14,085 bases of DNA from Pseudomonadota bacterium (GTDB taxonomy: Bacteria; Pseudomonadota; Gammaproteobacteria; Xanthomonadales; Xanthomonadaceae): assembly GCA_023388355.1 (NCBI GenBank), contig JAEWGI010000050.1, forward strand, positions 1 through 14,085. The letters are read 5' to 3'. Below are positions 7,477 through 13,594 of this stretch, piece after piece (the stretch's first letter is position 1; each line of letters opens with the position of its first letter). Made by a program: the position numbers and the translations under genes. The notes under the pieces were generated by a model. The model had not been told where the DNA came from and searched no databases. It saw only the letters and a program-made list of their open reading frames with translations.

Positions 7477-8267
7477 GCGGACAGCTGCATATCGACACCC
7501 GCGGCCAGGGCCCGGACCTGGTGCTGCTGCACGGCTGGGCGATGCATTCGGGCGTCTTCTCCGCGCTCGTCGAACGGCTGGCCGCGCGCTGCACCCTGCA
7601 CCTGGTCGACCTGCCCGGCCACGGCCACGGCCGCGACAGCGGGCTGCCGCTGGCGCTGGAGCCGGTGGTCGAGGCGATCGTCGCGCGGGTGCCGCGTGCG
7701 GTCTGGGCGGGCTGGTCGCTGGGCGGGCTGTTCGCCCTGCACGCGGCCGCGACCCGGCCCGCGGCGGTCCGCGGCCTGGCGATGCTGTGCGCGAGTCCGC
7801 GCTTCGTGCGCGGCGTGGACTGGCCGCTGGGCATGTCGCCGGAGATCTTCCGCGGCTTCGAGCTGGGCCTGCGCAGCGACTGGCGCGCCACCCTCGACCG
7901 CTTCATCGCGCTGGAGGCGTTCGGTTCGGACGACGCGCGACGCGAGACGCGCACCCTGCGCAACGAAGTGTTCGCGCGCGGCGAGCCTGCCGCGCACGTG
8001 CTGGCCGATGGCCTCGGGCTGCTGGAAACGGTGGACCTGCGCGACGCCCTGTCGACCCTGGCAGTGCCGACCCTGTGGCTGGCCGGCCGCCGCGACCGCC
8101 TGGTCGACCCGCGCGCGATGCGCGCCGCCGCGGCGCTGGTGCCGCGGGCGCAGGTGGTGGTGGTCGAACACGCCGGACACGCGCCGTTCCTCACCCATGC
8201 CGACGAAGTCGCCGCGGCGCTGGACGATTTCGCCACCGCCACCACCACCGGAGCCGATGCGGCATGA
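7473..8267 (+). CDS. bioH: Pimeloyl-[acyl-carrier protein] methyl ester esterase
   Basis: This alpha/beta hydrolase removes the methyl group from pimeloyl-ACP methyl ester, ending the BioC-BioH route and releasing pimeloyl-ACP for BioF. The catalytic triad falls at positions almost identical to E. coli BioH (S82, D207, H235): S82 in GWSLGG, D208 in GRRDRLVD and H236 in EHAGHAPF. The oxyanion segment LLHGWAMHSGVF (18-29) is also typical. Length is 264 residues. The ATG overlaps the transporter stop (ATGA, 7473-7476), and its own stop overlaps the bioC start (ATGA, 8264-8267). Linkage to bioC supports the biotin role over other hydrolases of this large family. Confidence 0.95.
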   Translation: MSGQLHIDTRGQGPDLVLLHGWAMHSGVFSALVERLAARCTLHLVDLPGHGHGRDSGLPLALEPVVEAIVARVPRAVWAGWSLGGLFALHAAATRPAAVRGLAMLCASPRFVRGVDWPLGMSPEIFRGFELGLRSDWRATLDRFIALEAFGSDDARRETRTLRNEVFARGEPAAHVLADGLGLLETVDLRDALSTLAVPTLWLAGRRDRLVDPRAMRAAAALVPRAQVVVVEHAGHAPFLTHADEVAAALDDFATATTTGADAA

Positions 8268-9211
8268 ACACCCGGCCGCCCGCGCTGTTCGACGCGCGCC
8301 AGGTGCGGCGCGCGTTCTCGCGCGCTTCGGCCGGCTATGCCTCGGCCGCGGCGCTGCAGGGCGAAATCGAGGCGCGGCTGCTCGAATCGCTTGACCTGCT
8401 CGCGCTCGCGCCGGAGCGCGACCCGGACTGGTCGCCGGAGCTGGTGCTCGACGTTGGCAGCGGCCCGGGCAGCGCCGCGCGCGCCATGCGCGCGCGCTGG
8501 CCGAAGGCGCGCATCGTCGCCGTCGACCTGTCCCTGGACATGCTGCGCCGGCAGCCGCGCGGCGGCCTGCGCGACGCGCTGTCGCTGCGCAAACCGGTCG
8601 ACCGCGTCTGCGCCGACCTGCGCGCCCTGCCGCTGCCCGACGCCAGCGTCGACGTGCTGTTCTCCAACCTCTGCCTGCAGTGGATCGACGACCTGCCGGC
8701 CGCGTTCGCCGGCTTCCGTCGCGTGCTCAGGCCCGGCGGCGCGCTGGTGGTGTCGACCTTCGGCTCGGACACGCTGTGGGAGCTGCGCGAGGCCTTCGCC
8801 CGCGCCGACGAGCTGCCGCACGTGAGTCCGTTCGCCTCGATGGCGCAATTCGGCGATGCGCTGATGCACGCCGGTTTCCGTGACCCGGTGCTCGACCGCG
8901 ACCTGCTCATGCGCGGCCACCCCGACCTGCCGGCGCTGATGCGCGAACTGCGTGCGATCGGCGCCACCAATGCCCTGCACGGCCGCCGCCACACCCTCAC
9001 CGGCCGCGCCCGCTTCGCCGCGGCGGCGGCCGCCTACGAACCGCTGCGCGGCGCCGGCCTGGACGACGTCCAGGCGCACCTGCTGCCGGCGAGCTGGGAA
9101 GTGATCACCGCCCTGGCCTGGGCCCCGCAGCCGGGTGCGCCGATCCGCGAGGGCGGGAACGAGGTGGCGAGTTTTCCGGCGGGGAAGATTCCGGTGCGCA
9201 AGCGGGGCTGA
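8264..9211 (+). CDS. bioC: Malonyl-ACP O-methyltransferase
   Basis: This SAM-dependent enzyme methylates the free carboxyl of malonyl-ACP so that fatty-acid synthesis can extend it to pimeloyl-ACP methyl ester, the first committed step of biotin synthesis. It is a class-I methyltransferase. Motif I is LVLDVGSGPGS (60-70). The acidic strand-2 end is VAVDLS (85-90), and SNLCLQW (134-140) is characteristic of BioC. RVLRPGGALVVSTFG follows (153-167). Length is 315 residues against 251 in E. coli. The extra length is spread between an insertion before motif I and a C-terminal extension ending in a basic patch (VRKRG). The start overlaps bioH by ATGA. It is the last gene of the operon, with a REP-like hairpin beginning 18 bp downstream. 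Confidence 0.95.
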   Translation: MNTRPPALFDARQVRRAFSRASAGYASAAALQGEIEARLLESLDLLALAPERDPDWSPELVLDVGSGPGSAARAMRARWPKARIVAVDLSLDMLRRQPRGGLRDALSLRKPVDRVCADLRALPLPDASVDVLFSNLCLQWIDDLPAAFAGFRRVLRPGGALVVSTFGSDTLWELREAFARADELPHVSPFASMAQFGDALMHAGFRDPVLDRDLLMRGHPDLPALMRELRAIGATNALHGRRHTLTGRARFAAAAAAYEPLRGAGLDDVQAHLLPASWEVITALAWAPQPGAPIREGGNEVASFPAGKIPVRKRG

Positions 9212-9229
9212 GGGATCGCGCCACCGTCC

Positions 9230-9379
9230 GCCCCCACCCCAACCCTCCCCCGCAGGCGGGGGAGGGCTTTGAAGCACGCATCGCCGCTTGTTCGACTCCC
9301 CCCGCACGCGGGAGAGCTCATCGCTCCCAGCCGCTCTGAGCTCCCTCCCCCGCCTGCGGGGGAGGGTTGGGGTGGGGGC
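9230..9379. repeat. REP-like pair: 37-bp perfect inverted repeats around a decayed third unit
   Basis: Bases 9230-9266 and 9343-9379 are exact reverse complements over 37 bp. Each arm has a G/C-rich tail (CCCCCACCCCAA) and its own 11-bp stem, CCCTCCCCCGC/GCGGGGGAGGG, around a 2-nt centre. Between them, at about 9297-9316, lies a degenerate version of the same hairpin (CCCCGC-AC-GCGGG). The mirror arrangement is that of REP doublets (BIMEs/REPINs), which in many gammaproteobacteria are mobilised by RAYT transposases. No RAYT gene is in the window. The first hairpin is followed by CTTT and could also end bio operon transcription. Confidence 0.8.
9243..9270 (+). terminator. Terminator-like hairpin after bioC
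   Basis: CCCTCCCCCGC (9243-9253) pairs with GCGGGGGAGGG (9256-9266) and is followed by CTTT, 31 bp after the bioC stop. The stem is very strong but the T-run is short. It is part of the REP-like element, so termination would be a secondary role. Confidence 0.4.
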
Positions 9380-9470
9380 CAGCGGTGGCCCGATGCGCAG
9401 TTTCCGCTGCCAACCCCGATTCACACGCGCCGTCCTAGACTCGGTCCATTCCCTCCGCGCGCGTTCCCCC

Positions 9471-10067
9471 ATGAGACTCTTCGCCGCCGCCCTGTGCCTC
9501 TCGCTCACCGCCGCGCTGCCGGTCCGCGCCCAGGACGCGCGCGTCGACCTGTCGGGCATCGATCCCATGCAGGTGATCGCCGGCGCCAACGACGTCCTGC
9601 TGCGCGCCCCCGACCGCGACATCGACCGCCTGTTCAAGGCCGTCCACGCCGCCTCGCGCAACGAGTCCGAGGCGCGCGGCCTGTGCGCGCTGTTCGAACC
9701 CGGCGCCGACCGCAGCCTGCAGGGCCTGCAGCGCGCGGCCAACGCGCTCGGCCAGGACAGCCGCGTGCGCTTCATCGAGGCGGTGGCCGCGGTCGCGGTG
9801 TCCGGCCTTCAGGGCGTGCCGCAGCCCTATGATCCGGCGGTTGGCGCGCAGGCGCTCAAGGCCGCGACCGTCACCGGGATGATGCTCCACGACGGCTTCA
9901 TGCTCGGCCTGACCAGCACCGGCAGCGATGCCGCCAGCCGCCGCGCCCGCTGCACCGCCTTCCGCCAGCTGGTGGACGTGCTCGATGGCTTCGCCGTCGG
10001 CGAACGCGTCGCCGCCACCCGCTATCTGCTCAGCGAAGGCCTCGTCCGCTACGGCGGCGAGCTCTGA
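9471..10067 (+). CDS. Exported protein of unknown function
   Basis: I do not recognise the family. The 198-residue product has a clear Sec signal peptide: MRLFAAALCLSLTAALPVRA with likely cleavage near residue 20, before QDARVD. The mature part is predicted to be mostly helical, with Ala- and Arg-rich segments and two cysteines (in RGLCALF and RARCTAF) that could form a disulfide in the periplasm. It resembles short exported hypotheticals common in Xanthomonadaceae. The ATG at 9471 was chosen because the signal peptide starts there; the frame is open to 9288, but that part reads through the REP-like element. No clear Shine-Dalgarno sequence precedes it. A TAGACT hexamer (9436-9441) about 30 bases upstream could be a -10 box. 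It converges on the GH16 gene. Confidence 0.75.
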   Translation: MRLFAAALCLSLTAALPVRAQDARVDLSGIDPMQVIAGANDVLLRAPDRDIDRLFKAVHAASRNESEARGLCALFEPGADRSLQGLQRAANALGQDSRVRFIEAVAAVAVSGLQGVPQPYDPAVGAQALKAATVTGMMLHDGFMLGLTSTGSDAASRRARCTAFRQLVDVLDGFAVGERVAATRYLLSEGLVRYGGEL

Positions 10068-10075
10068 CCCCGGCC

Positions 10076-10102
10076 TGCGCGGGAGCGGCCTCAGCCGCCA
10101 AC
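10076..10102. repeat. Small palindromic intergenic element
   Basis: The sequence GGGAGCGGCCTCAGCCGCC contains GCGGC (10085-10089) and GCCGC (10094-10098) around a CTCA loop. From memory, short GGAGCGGC-TTCA-GCCGC palindromes recur between genes in xanthomonads, and this may be a diverged copy. It lies between the convergent stops of the exported protein and the GH16 enzyme, so it could act as a weak bidirectional terminator. Confidence 0.3.
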
Positions 10103-10155
10103 GCTGCGCCCGGCCGTCGCGCAACCCGGTCGTCGATCTTGGCTGGAGTCCGCTT

Positions 10156-11301
10156 CTATGGTCGAGTGCGCGCTTGCGGCGGACGTCCATTGGCGTCGTC
10201 GCCGCACGCGCCGGGATCCGCGCCCTCCGTCTCGCAGCGCTGCGCGCGGCCTGCCGCAGCCGCCACGCCGGACAGGCGCAGCAGCGAATGGTGGGCGGGC
10301 CGCGGTGTCGTGCCCTGCACCGCATCCGGCGCGGCCGCAGCCGGGCGCGGCGCCACCCGCGCCGGCAGTGGCGCCGCGGCGCGCGGCGGCATGGCGGCGG
10401 CCGACGGCGGCGCCAGCGGCTGCGAACCGGTGCGCCGCCGCGGTCCGGCCTGATACACCCGCACCCAGTCCACGTACATGCGCTGCGGGAACACGCTGCT
10501 GGTGTCCGGACTGCCGGGCCACTGGCCGCCGACGGCGACGTTGAGCAGGATGAAGAACGGCTGGTCGAATACCCACGGCCCTAGCGCTTCGACCTGGGCG
10601 CGGCTGCGGCTGTAGAACTGCTCGCCGTCGACGAACCAGCGCAGGCCCTCGCTGTCCCACTCCACCGCATACACGTGGTAGCGCGCGTCGGCCGCTTCGC
10701 CCAGGTCATGGGTGCCGCTGAAGGGCGTATTGCCCGAATAGCCCGGCCCGTGCAGCGCGCCGTGGGTCAGCGTCGCCTCGTAGCCGACGTGCTCCATGAT
10801 GTCGATCTCGCCGCTTTGCGGCCAGCCGACCCGGTCGAAATTGCCGCCGAGCATCCAGAACGCCGGCCAGATGCCCTGGGTGTGCGGCAGGCGGATGCGC
10901 GCCTCGACCCGCCCGTGCTCGAACTCGCGCTTGCCCTTGGTGACCATGCGCGTGGAGCTGTACTCGCAGGCGCCGTACCAGCAGCTCGCGCCCGCCGGTG
11001 CGCCGCGCCTGGCCTCGATCACCAGTACCCGGCTGCCGGCCATCGCGTCGTACTGGATGAAGGCGTTGGCGCCGTCGGTGTAGTACTGCAGTTCCTGGTT
11101 GCCCCAGCCGTGGCCACCGGTCTCGAAGGTCCAGTTGGACATGTCGGCGGTCTCGAACTCGTCGGACCAGGCCAGGGTATGGAACGCGGATGCCTGCGCC
11201 GACGCCTGTCCGCGCGCCGGCAGCGCGGCGCAGGCGGAAAACGCCAGGCCGCACAGCGCGGACACGAGGAAACACCGGATCAAAGCCGTTGGATGCCGCA
11301 T
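10156..11301 (-). CDS. Secreted GH16 family beta-glucanase with a Pro/Ala-rich tail
   Basis: This is a glycoside hydrolase family 16 enzyme, probably an endo-1,3(4)-beta-glucanase (laminarinase/lichenase type) that cleaves beta-glucans outside the cytoplasm. The catalytic motif GEIDIMEHVG gives nucleophile E165, D167 and acid/base E170 (ExDxxE form). WSDEFE near the N-terminus, GIWPAFWMLG (143-152), FILLNVAVGGQWPG (250-263) and the closing MYVDWVRVYQ (275-284) are all standard. An N-terminal signal (about residues 1-32) carries FSAC, a weak lipobox, so Sec secretion or lipidation are both possible. About 97 residues follow the normal end of the domain. They are first rich in Pro/Ala/Arg and then of no recognisable type. 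The ATG at 11301 has GGGGGAG five bases upstream. Confidence 0.9.
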   Translation of the reverse strand: MRHPTALIRCFLVSALCGLAFSACAALPARGQASAQASAFHTLAWSDEFETADMSNWTFETGGHGWGNQELQYYTDGANAFIQYDAMAGSRVLVIEARRGAPAGASCWYGACEYSSTRMVTKGKREFEHGRVEARIRLPHTQGIWPAFWMLGGNFDRVGWPQSGEIDIMEHVGYEATLTHGALHGPGYSGNTPFSGTHDLGEAADARYHVYAVEWDSEGLRWFVDGEQFYSRSRAQVEALGPWVFDQPFFILLNVAVGGQWPGSPDTSSVFPQRMYVDWVRVYQAGPRRRTGSQPLAPPSAAAMPPRAAAPLPARVAPRPAAAAPDAVQGTTPRPAHHSLLRLSGVAAAAGRAQRCETEGADPGACGDDANGRPPQARTRP

Positions 11302-11324
11302 GCGTTCTCCCCCTTGCCGATGCG

Positions 11325-11347
11325 GGTCGCCGCCGCATGCGGCGACC
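11325..11347. other. 9-bp stem-loop between NTF2-like and GH16 genes
   Basis: GGTCGCCGC (11325-11333) and GCGGCGACC (11339-11347) form a perfect stem with a CGCAT loop, 24 bases before the GH16 start codon and after the upstream gene's stop. It could attenuate read-through or shape the GH16 leader. No U-tract follows in the direction of transcription, so an intrinsic terminator is doubtful. Confidence 0.35.
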
Positions 11348-11405
11348 GTGCCCGACGCCATCCTACCCGCATCCAGCTCCGGCCCCGGGTGCGGGCGCAG
11401 CGCGC

Positions 11406-11831
11406 TCAGCGCACCTGCGCCAGCCAGTCCTCGAGGTTGTAGTAGTTGCTCACCCGCGCGATCCGCCCGTCGCGGATCCGGAAGAACGCGCCGCCGGGCA
11501 ACTCGTAGCGCTGGCCGCGCGCGGGCGGCAGGCCGGCGTCCGCTTCCAGGTATTCGCCCTGCACCACGTACTCGGCCGCGGCCCGCTCGCCGTCGGCGGT
11601 GGCCATCACCACCACCTCGCGCAGCTGCTCGCGGTAGCAGCGGTCCATGCGCGCCATGAACGCGGCGAAGGCCGCGCGGCCGGCCTCGCGCGGCCCCTGG
11701 TTGGGGTCGTGGACGACGTCGTCGGACAGCAGCGCGAGCATGCCTTCGCGGTCGCCGCGGTTGAACGCGGCGTAGTAGCCTAGCACCAGTTCGGTGGCCC
11801 GGTCATGGAGGCGGTTGCCGTCGATGTGCAT
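11406..11831 (-). CDS. NTF2-like / ketosteroid isomerase-related protein
   Basis: This is a 141-residue cytoplasmic protein of the SnoaL-like NTF2 superfamily. The pattern is typical: an N-terminal helix ending in LGYYAAFNRGDREGMLALLSDDVVHD (about 17-42), then VVVMATADGERAAAEYVVQGEYL, and a final FFRIRDGRIARVSNYYNLEDWL strand pair. It most resembles proteins annotated as ketosteroid isomerase-related. The substrate is unknown and members range from isomerases to non-catalytic folds. The ATG at 11831 was chosen because CGGAG lies six bases upstream. A longer frame reaching 12434 exists only because it is antisense to the ydcF-like gene. It lies 62 bp downstream of the ydcF-like gene and may share its transcript. 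Confidence 0.8.
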   Translation of the reverse strand: MHIDGNRLHDRATELVLGYYAAFNRGDREGMLALLSDDVVHDPNQGPREAGRAAFAAFMARMDRCYREQLREVVVMATADGERAAAEYVVQGEYLEADAGLPPARGQRYELPGGAFFRIRDGRIARVSNYYNLEDWLAQVR

Positions 11832-11893
11832 CGCATGCTCCGTTGGCGCGCCCGGTCTGCGCGGCGGGCCATGATAGCGCGGCCCCGTGGGGC

Positions 11894-12505
11894 CTACTGT
11901 GGCTGTACCACCAGGTCGCGATGGAAGAAATAGACTTCGCGCGCGAGGAATTCCCAGCGGGTGCGGAACGAGCGGAAGCGGGTGCTCGGCGTCGGCGAAC
12001 CCAGAGCGTCGATGCCCAGGCGACGGCACAGGCGCAGCGCGCGCGCCATGTGCAGCGGGTCGCTGACGATGATCGCGCGCTGCAGTCCGTGATCGAGCAT
12101 CAGCGCGCGCGCCTCGAACAGGTTCTGGTAGGTGGTCTGCGATTTCGATTCGATCACGATCGCGTGCTCCGGGATGCCGGCGCGCATGGCGTAGCGCCGC
12201 GCCACCTGCGATTCGGCGAAGCGCGCGGCGCTGCCGCCGTAGCCGCCGGTGAAGATCAGGGTGCCGGCGTAGCCGCGGCGGTACAGGTGCAGCCCGTGTT
12301 CGATCCGGGCCTGGAACACCGGTGAGGGCGTCGCGTCGTAGGCCGCGGCGCCGAGCACGATGATCGCGTCGGCCCTGGCCGCCTCGTCGCGCTCGCCCAC
12401 CCAGTGGATCCAGGCAGCGACCGCGCCCAGCCACAGCGCGCCGAGCAGGAACAGCCGCAGCAGCCAGCGCAGCGCGCGCCGCGGCTTGCGTGCGCCGCGG
12501 CTCAT
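11894..12505 (-). CDS. YdcF/SanA/ElyC-type (DUF218) membrane protein
   Basis: This 203-residue protein has one N-terminal transmembrane helix (about 12-34, after a basic RGARKPRRALR start) and a DUF218 domain outside or at the membrane. Family marks are ADAIIVLGAAAYD (45-57), FQARIEHGLHLYRRG, LIFTGGYGG (around 83-91), ESKSQTTYQN and IIVSDPLHMARALRLCRRLG. Relatives SanA and ElyC affect envelope integrity and vancomycin sensitivity in E. coli, while YdcF binds nucleotides or SAM. The exact activity is unknown. The ATG overlaps the stop of the upstream dehydratase-like gene as ATGA (12502-12505), so the two are co-translated. A metabolic connection between them is not evident. Confidence 0.87.
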   Translation of the reverse strand: MSRGARKPRRALRWLLRLFLLGALWLGAVAAWIHWVGERDEAARADAIIVLGAAAYDATPSPVFQARIEHGLHLYRRGYAGTLIFTGGYGGSAARFAESQVARRYAMRAGIPEHAIVIESKSQTTYQNLFEARALMLDHGLQRAIIVSDPLHMARALRLCRRLGIDALGSPTPSTRFRSFRTRWEFLAREVYFFHRDLVVQPQ

Positions 12506-13467
12506 GGCGCGGCCCCCGGCAGGGCCGACGGGTCGACGTTGCCGCCGGTCAGCACGATGCCCACGCGCTTGCCGGCGAAGCGCGCGCGGTCGCCCAGCAC
12601 CGCCGCCAGCGCGATCGCCGACGACGGCTCCACCAGCAGCCGCAGCTGCGCCAGCAGCAGGCGCATCGCGGCGATGGTGTCGGCGTCGTCCACCGCCAGC
12701 ACCTGCGCGCCGTGCCGGCGCAGGATCCGGAAGTTCGGCTCGCCCAGGGCGGCGCGCAGGCCGTCGCAGACGGTGTCGGGCACGAACGCATCGTCGCGCC
12801 TGCCGGTGCGCAGCGCGTGCAGGGCGTCGGCCGCGCCGGCCGGTTCGGCCAGGACCAGCGCGGTGCCGGGCGCGTATCCATCCACGACGATGGCCGCGCC
12901 CGCGGCCAGGCCGCCGCCGCCAACCGGCACCACCACCGCGTCCAGCCCCGGCGCGGCGGCCAGCAGCTCCAGCGTGGCCGTGCCCTGGCCGGCGATCACC
13001 CGCGGGTCGGCATAGGGATGCACCAGCGTGGCGCCGGTGCTGGCCTGGACCTGCGCGCAGCGCGCCTCGCGTGCTGCGATGCCGGCCCCGCAGCGGTGCA
13101 GCACCGCGTCCTGGGCGGCGATCAGCGCCAGCTTCGCCGGGGTCGCGCCTTCGGGCACCACCACGTGGCAGGGAATCGCGCGCAGCCGTGCCGCCAGCGC
13201 CAGTGCGCTGCCGTGGTTGCCGGACGAATGGGTGACCACGCCGCGCGCGGCCTCGGCGTCGGACAGGCAGGCCACCGCGTTGCAGGCGCCGCGGAACTTG
13301 AACGCGCCGCCGCGCTGCAGCCCCTCGACCTTGAACACCAGCCGCGCGCCGGCCGCCGCATCGAGCGCATCGGCGCGCAGCAGCGGGGTGACCTGCGCAT
13401 GCGGCGCGATCCTGGCCGCCGCGTCCAGCACGTCGTCGAACTGCGGAAGCGGCCTGCTGGCGGGCAT
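12502..13467 (-). CDS. PLP-dependent serine/threonine dehydratase-like enzyme
   Basis: This is a fold-type II PLP enzyme of 321 residues, related to catabolic threonine dehydratase, serine racemase and hydroxyaspartate ammonia-lyase. The PLP lysine is K57 in GGAFKFRGA. SSGNHG (81-86) binds the substrate carboxylate, GGGGL (183-187) binds the PLP phosphate and TGGNVD near the C-terminus closes the pocket. No C-terminal ACT domain is present, so feedback inhibition by isoleucine, as in biosynthetic IlvA, is unlikely. Substrate choice between L-threonine, L/D-serine and hydroxyaspartate cannot be settled by eye. The ATG at 13467 has no strong ribosome-binding site. It is transcribed away from the lipoprotein gene and is coupled to the ydcF-like gene by ATGA. 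Confidence 0.88.
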   Translation of the reverse strand: MPASRPLPQFDDVLDAAARIAPHAQVTPLLRADALDAAAGARLVFKVEGLQRGGAFKFRGACNAVACLSDAEAARGVVTHSSGNHGSALALAARLRAIPCHVVVPEGATPAKLALIAAQDAVLHRCGAGIAAREARCAQVQASTGATLVHPYADPRVIAGQGTATLELLAAAPGLDAVVVPVGGGGLAAGAAIVVDGYAPGTALVLAEPAGAADALHALRTGRRDDAFVPDTVCDGLRAALGEPNFRILRRHGAQVLAVDDADTIAAMRLLLAQLRLLVEPSSAIALAAVLGDRARFAGKRVGIVLTGGNVDPSALPGAAP

Positions 13468-13558
13468 GGGCGACAGCCTAGCCGATCATCGCCAGCGGTG
13501 TTCAGGAAGCCGACCGCGCGGCCGGAGGGGTTAAGCACGGATTCAATGCGCGGGCAGG

Positions 13559-13592
13559 ATGCTGGATCCTCGCAGAACGGGGGATCCAGCAT
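13559..13592 (+). promoter_or_regulatory. Hairpin enclosing the start codon of the lipoprotein gene
   Basis: ATGCTGGATCC (13559-13569) and GGATCCAGCAT (13582-13592) pair perfectly over 11 bp with a 12-nt loop (13570-13581). The 3' arm contains the end of the likely Shine-Dalgarno sequence (GGGGGA, 13579-13584) and the first two bases of the ATG at 13591. In mRNA this would hide the initiation region. The structure fits translational control, such as a thermosensor-like or protein- or sRNA-opened hairpin, but no known family is recognised. Confidence 0.5.
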
Positions 13593-13594
13593 GA
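13559..13594 (+). CDS. Possible 11-codon leader peptide overlapping the lipoprotein start
   Basis: An ATG at 13559 opens a frame encoding MLDPRRTGDPA. Its TGA (13592-13594) overlaps the lipoprotein ATG (13591-13593) as ATGA. Ribosomes on this frame would melt the hairpin around the main start. An AGG lies directly before the ATG, which is too close for a good ribosome-binding site, so translation is doubtful. Confidence 0.25.
   Translation: MLDPRRTGDPA

Noticed and set aside
6270..8267. Upstream extension of the bioH frame across the transporter
   Set aside because: The part before 7473 is a shifted reading of bioF and the transporter. The BioH start is fixed by the ATGA overlap and by the family's N-terminus.
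9034..9321. Minus-strand ORF reading LPRLRGRVGVGA
   Set aside because: It is the translation of the REP-like repeat plus antisense bioC, a common annotation artefact.
11832..12434. N-terminal extension of the NTF2-like protein
   Set aside because: This stretch is a frame-shifted copy of the ydcF-like gene on the same strand. The family fold begins at the ATG at 11831, which has a good ribosome-binding site.
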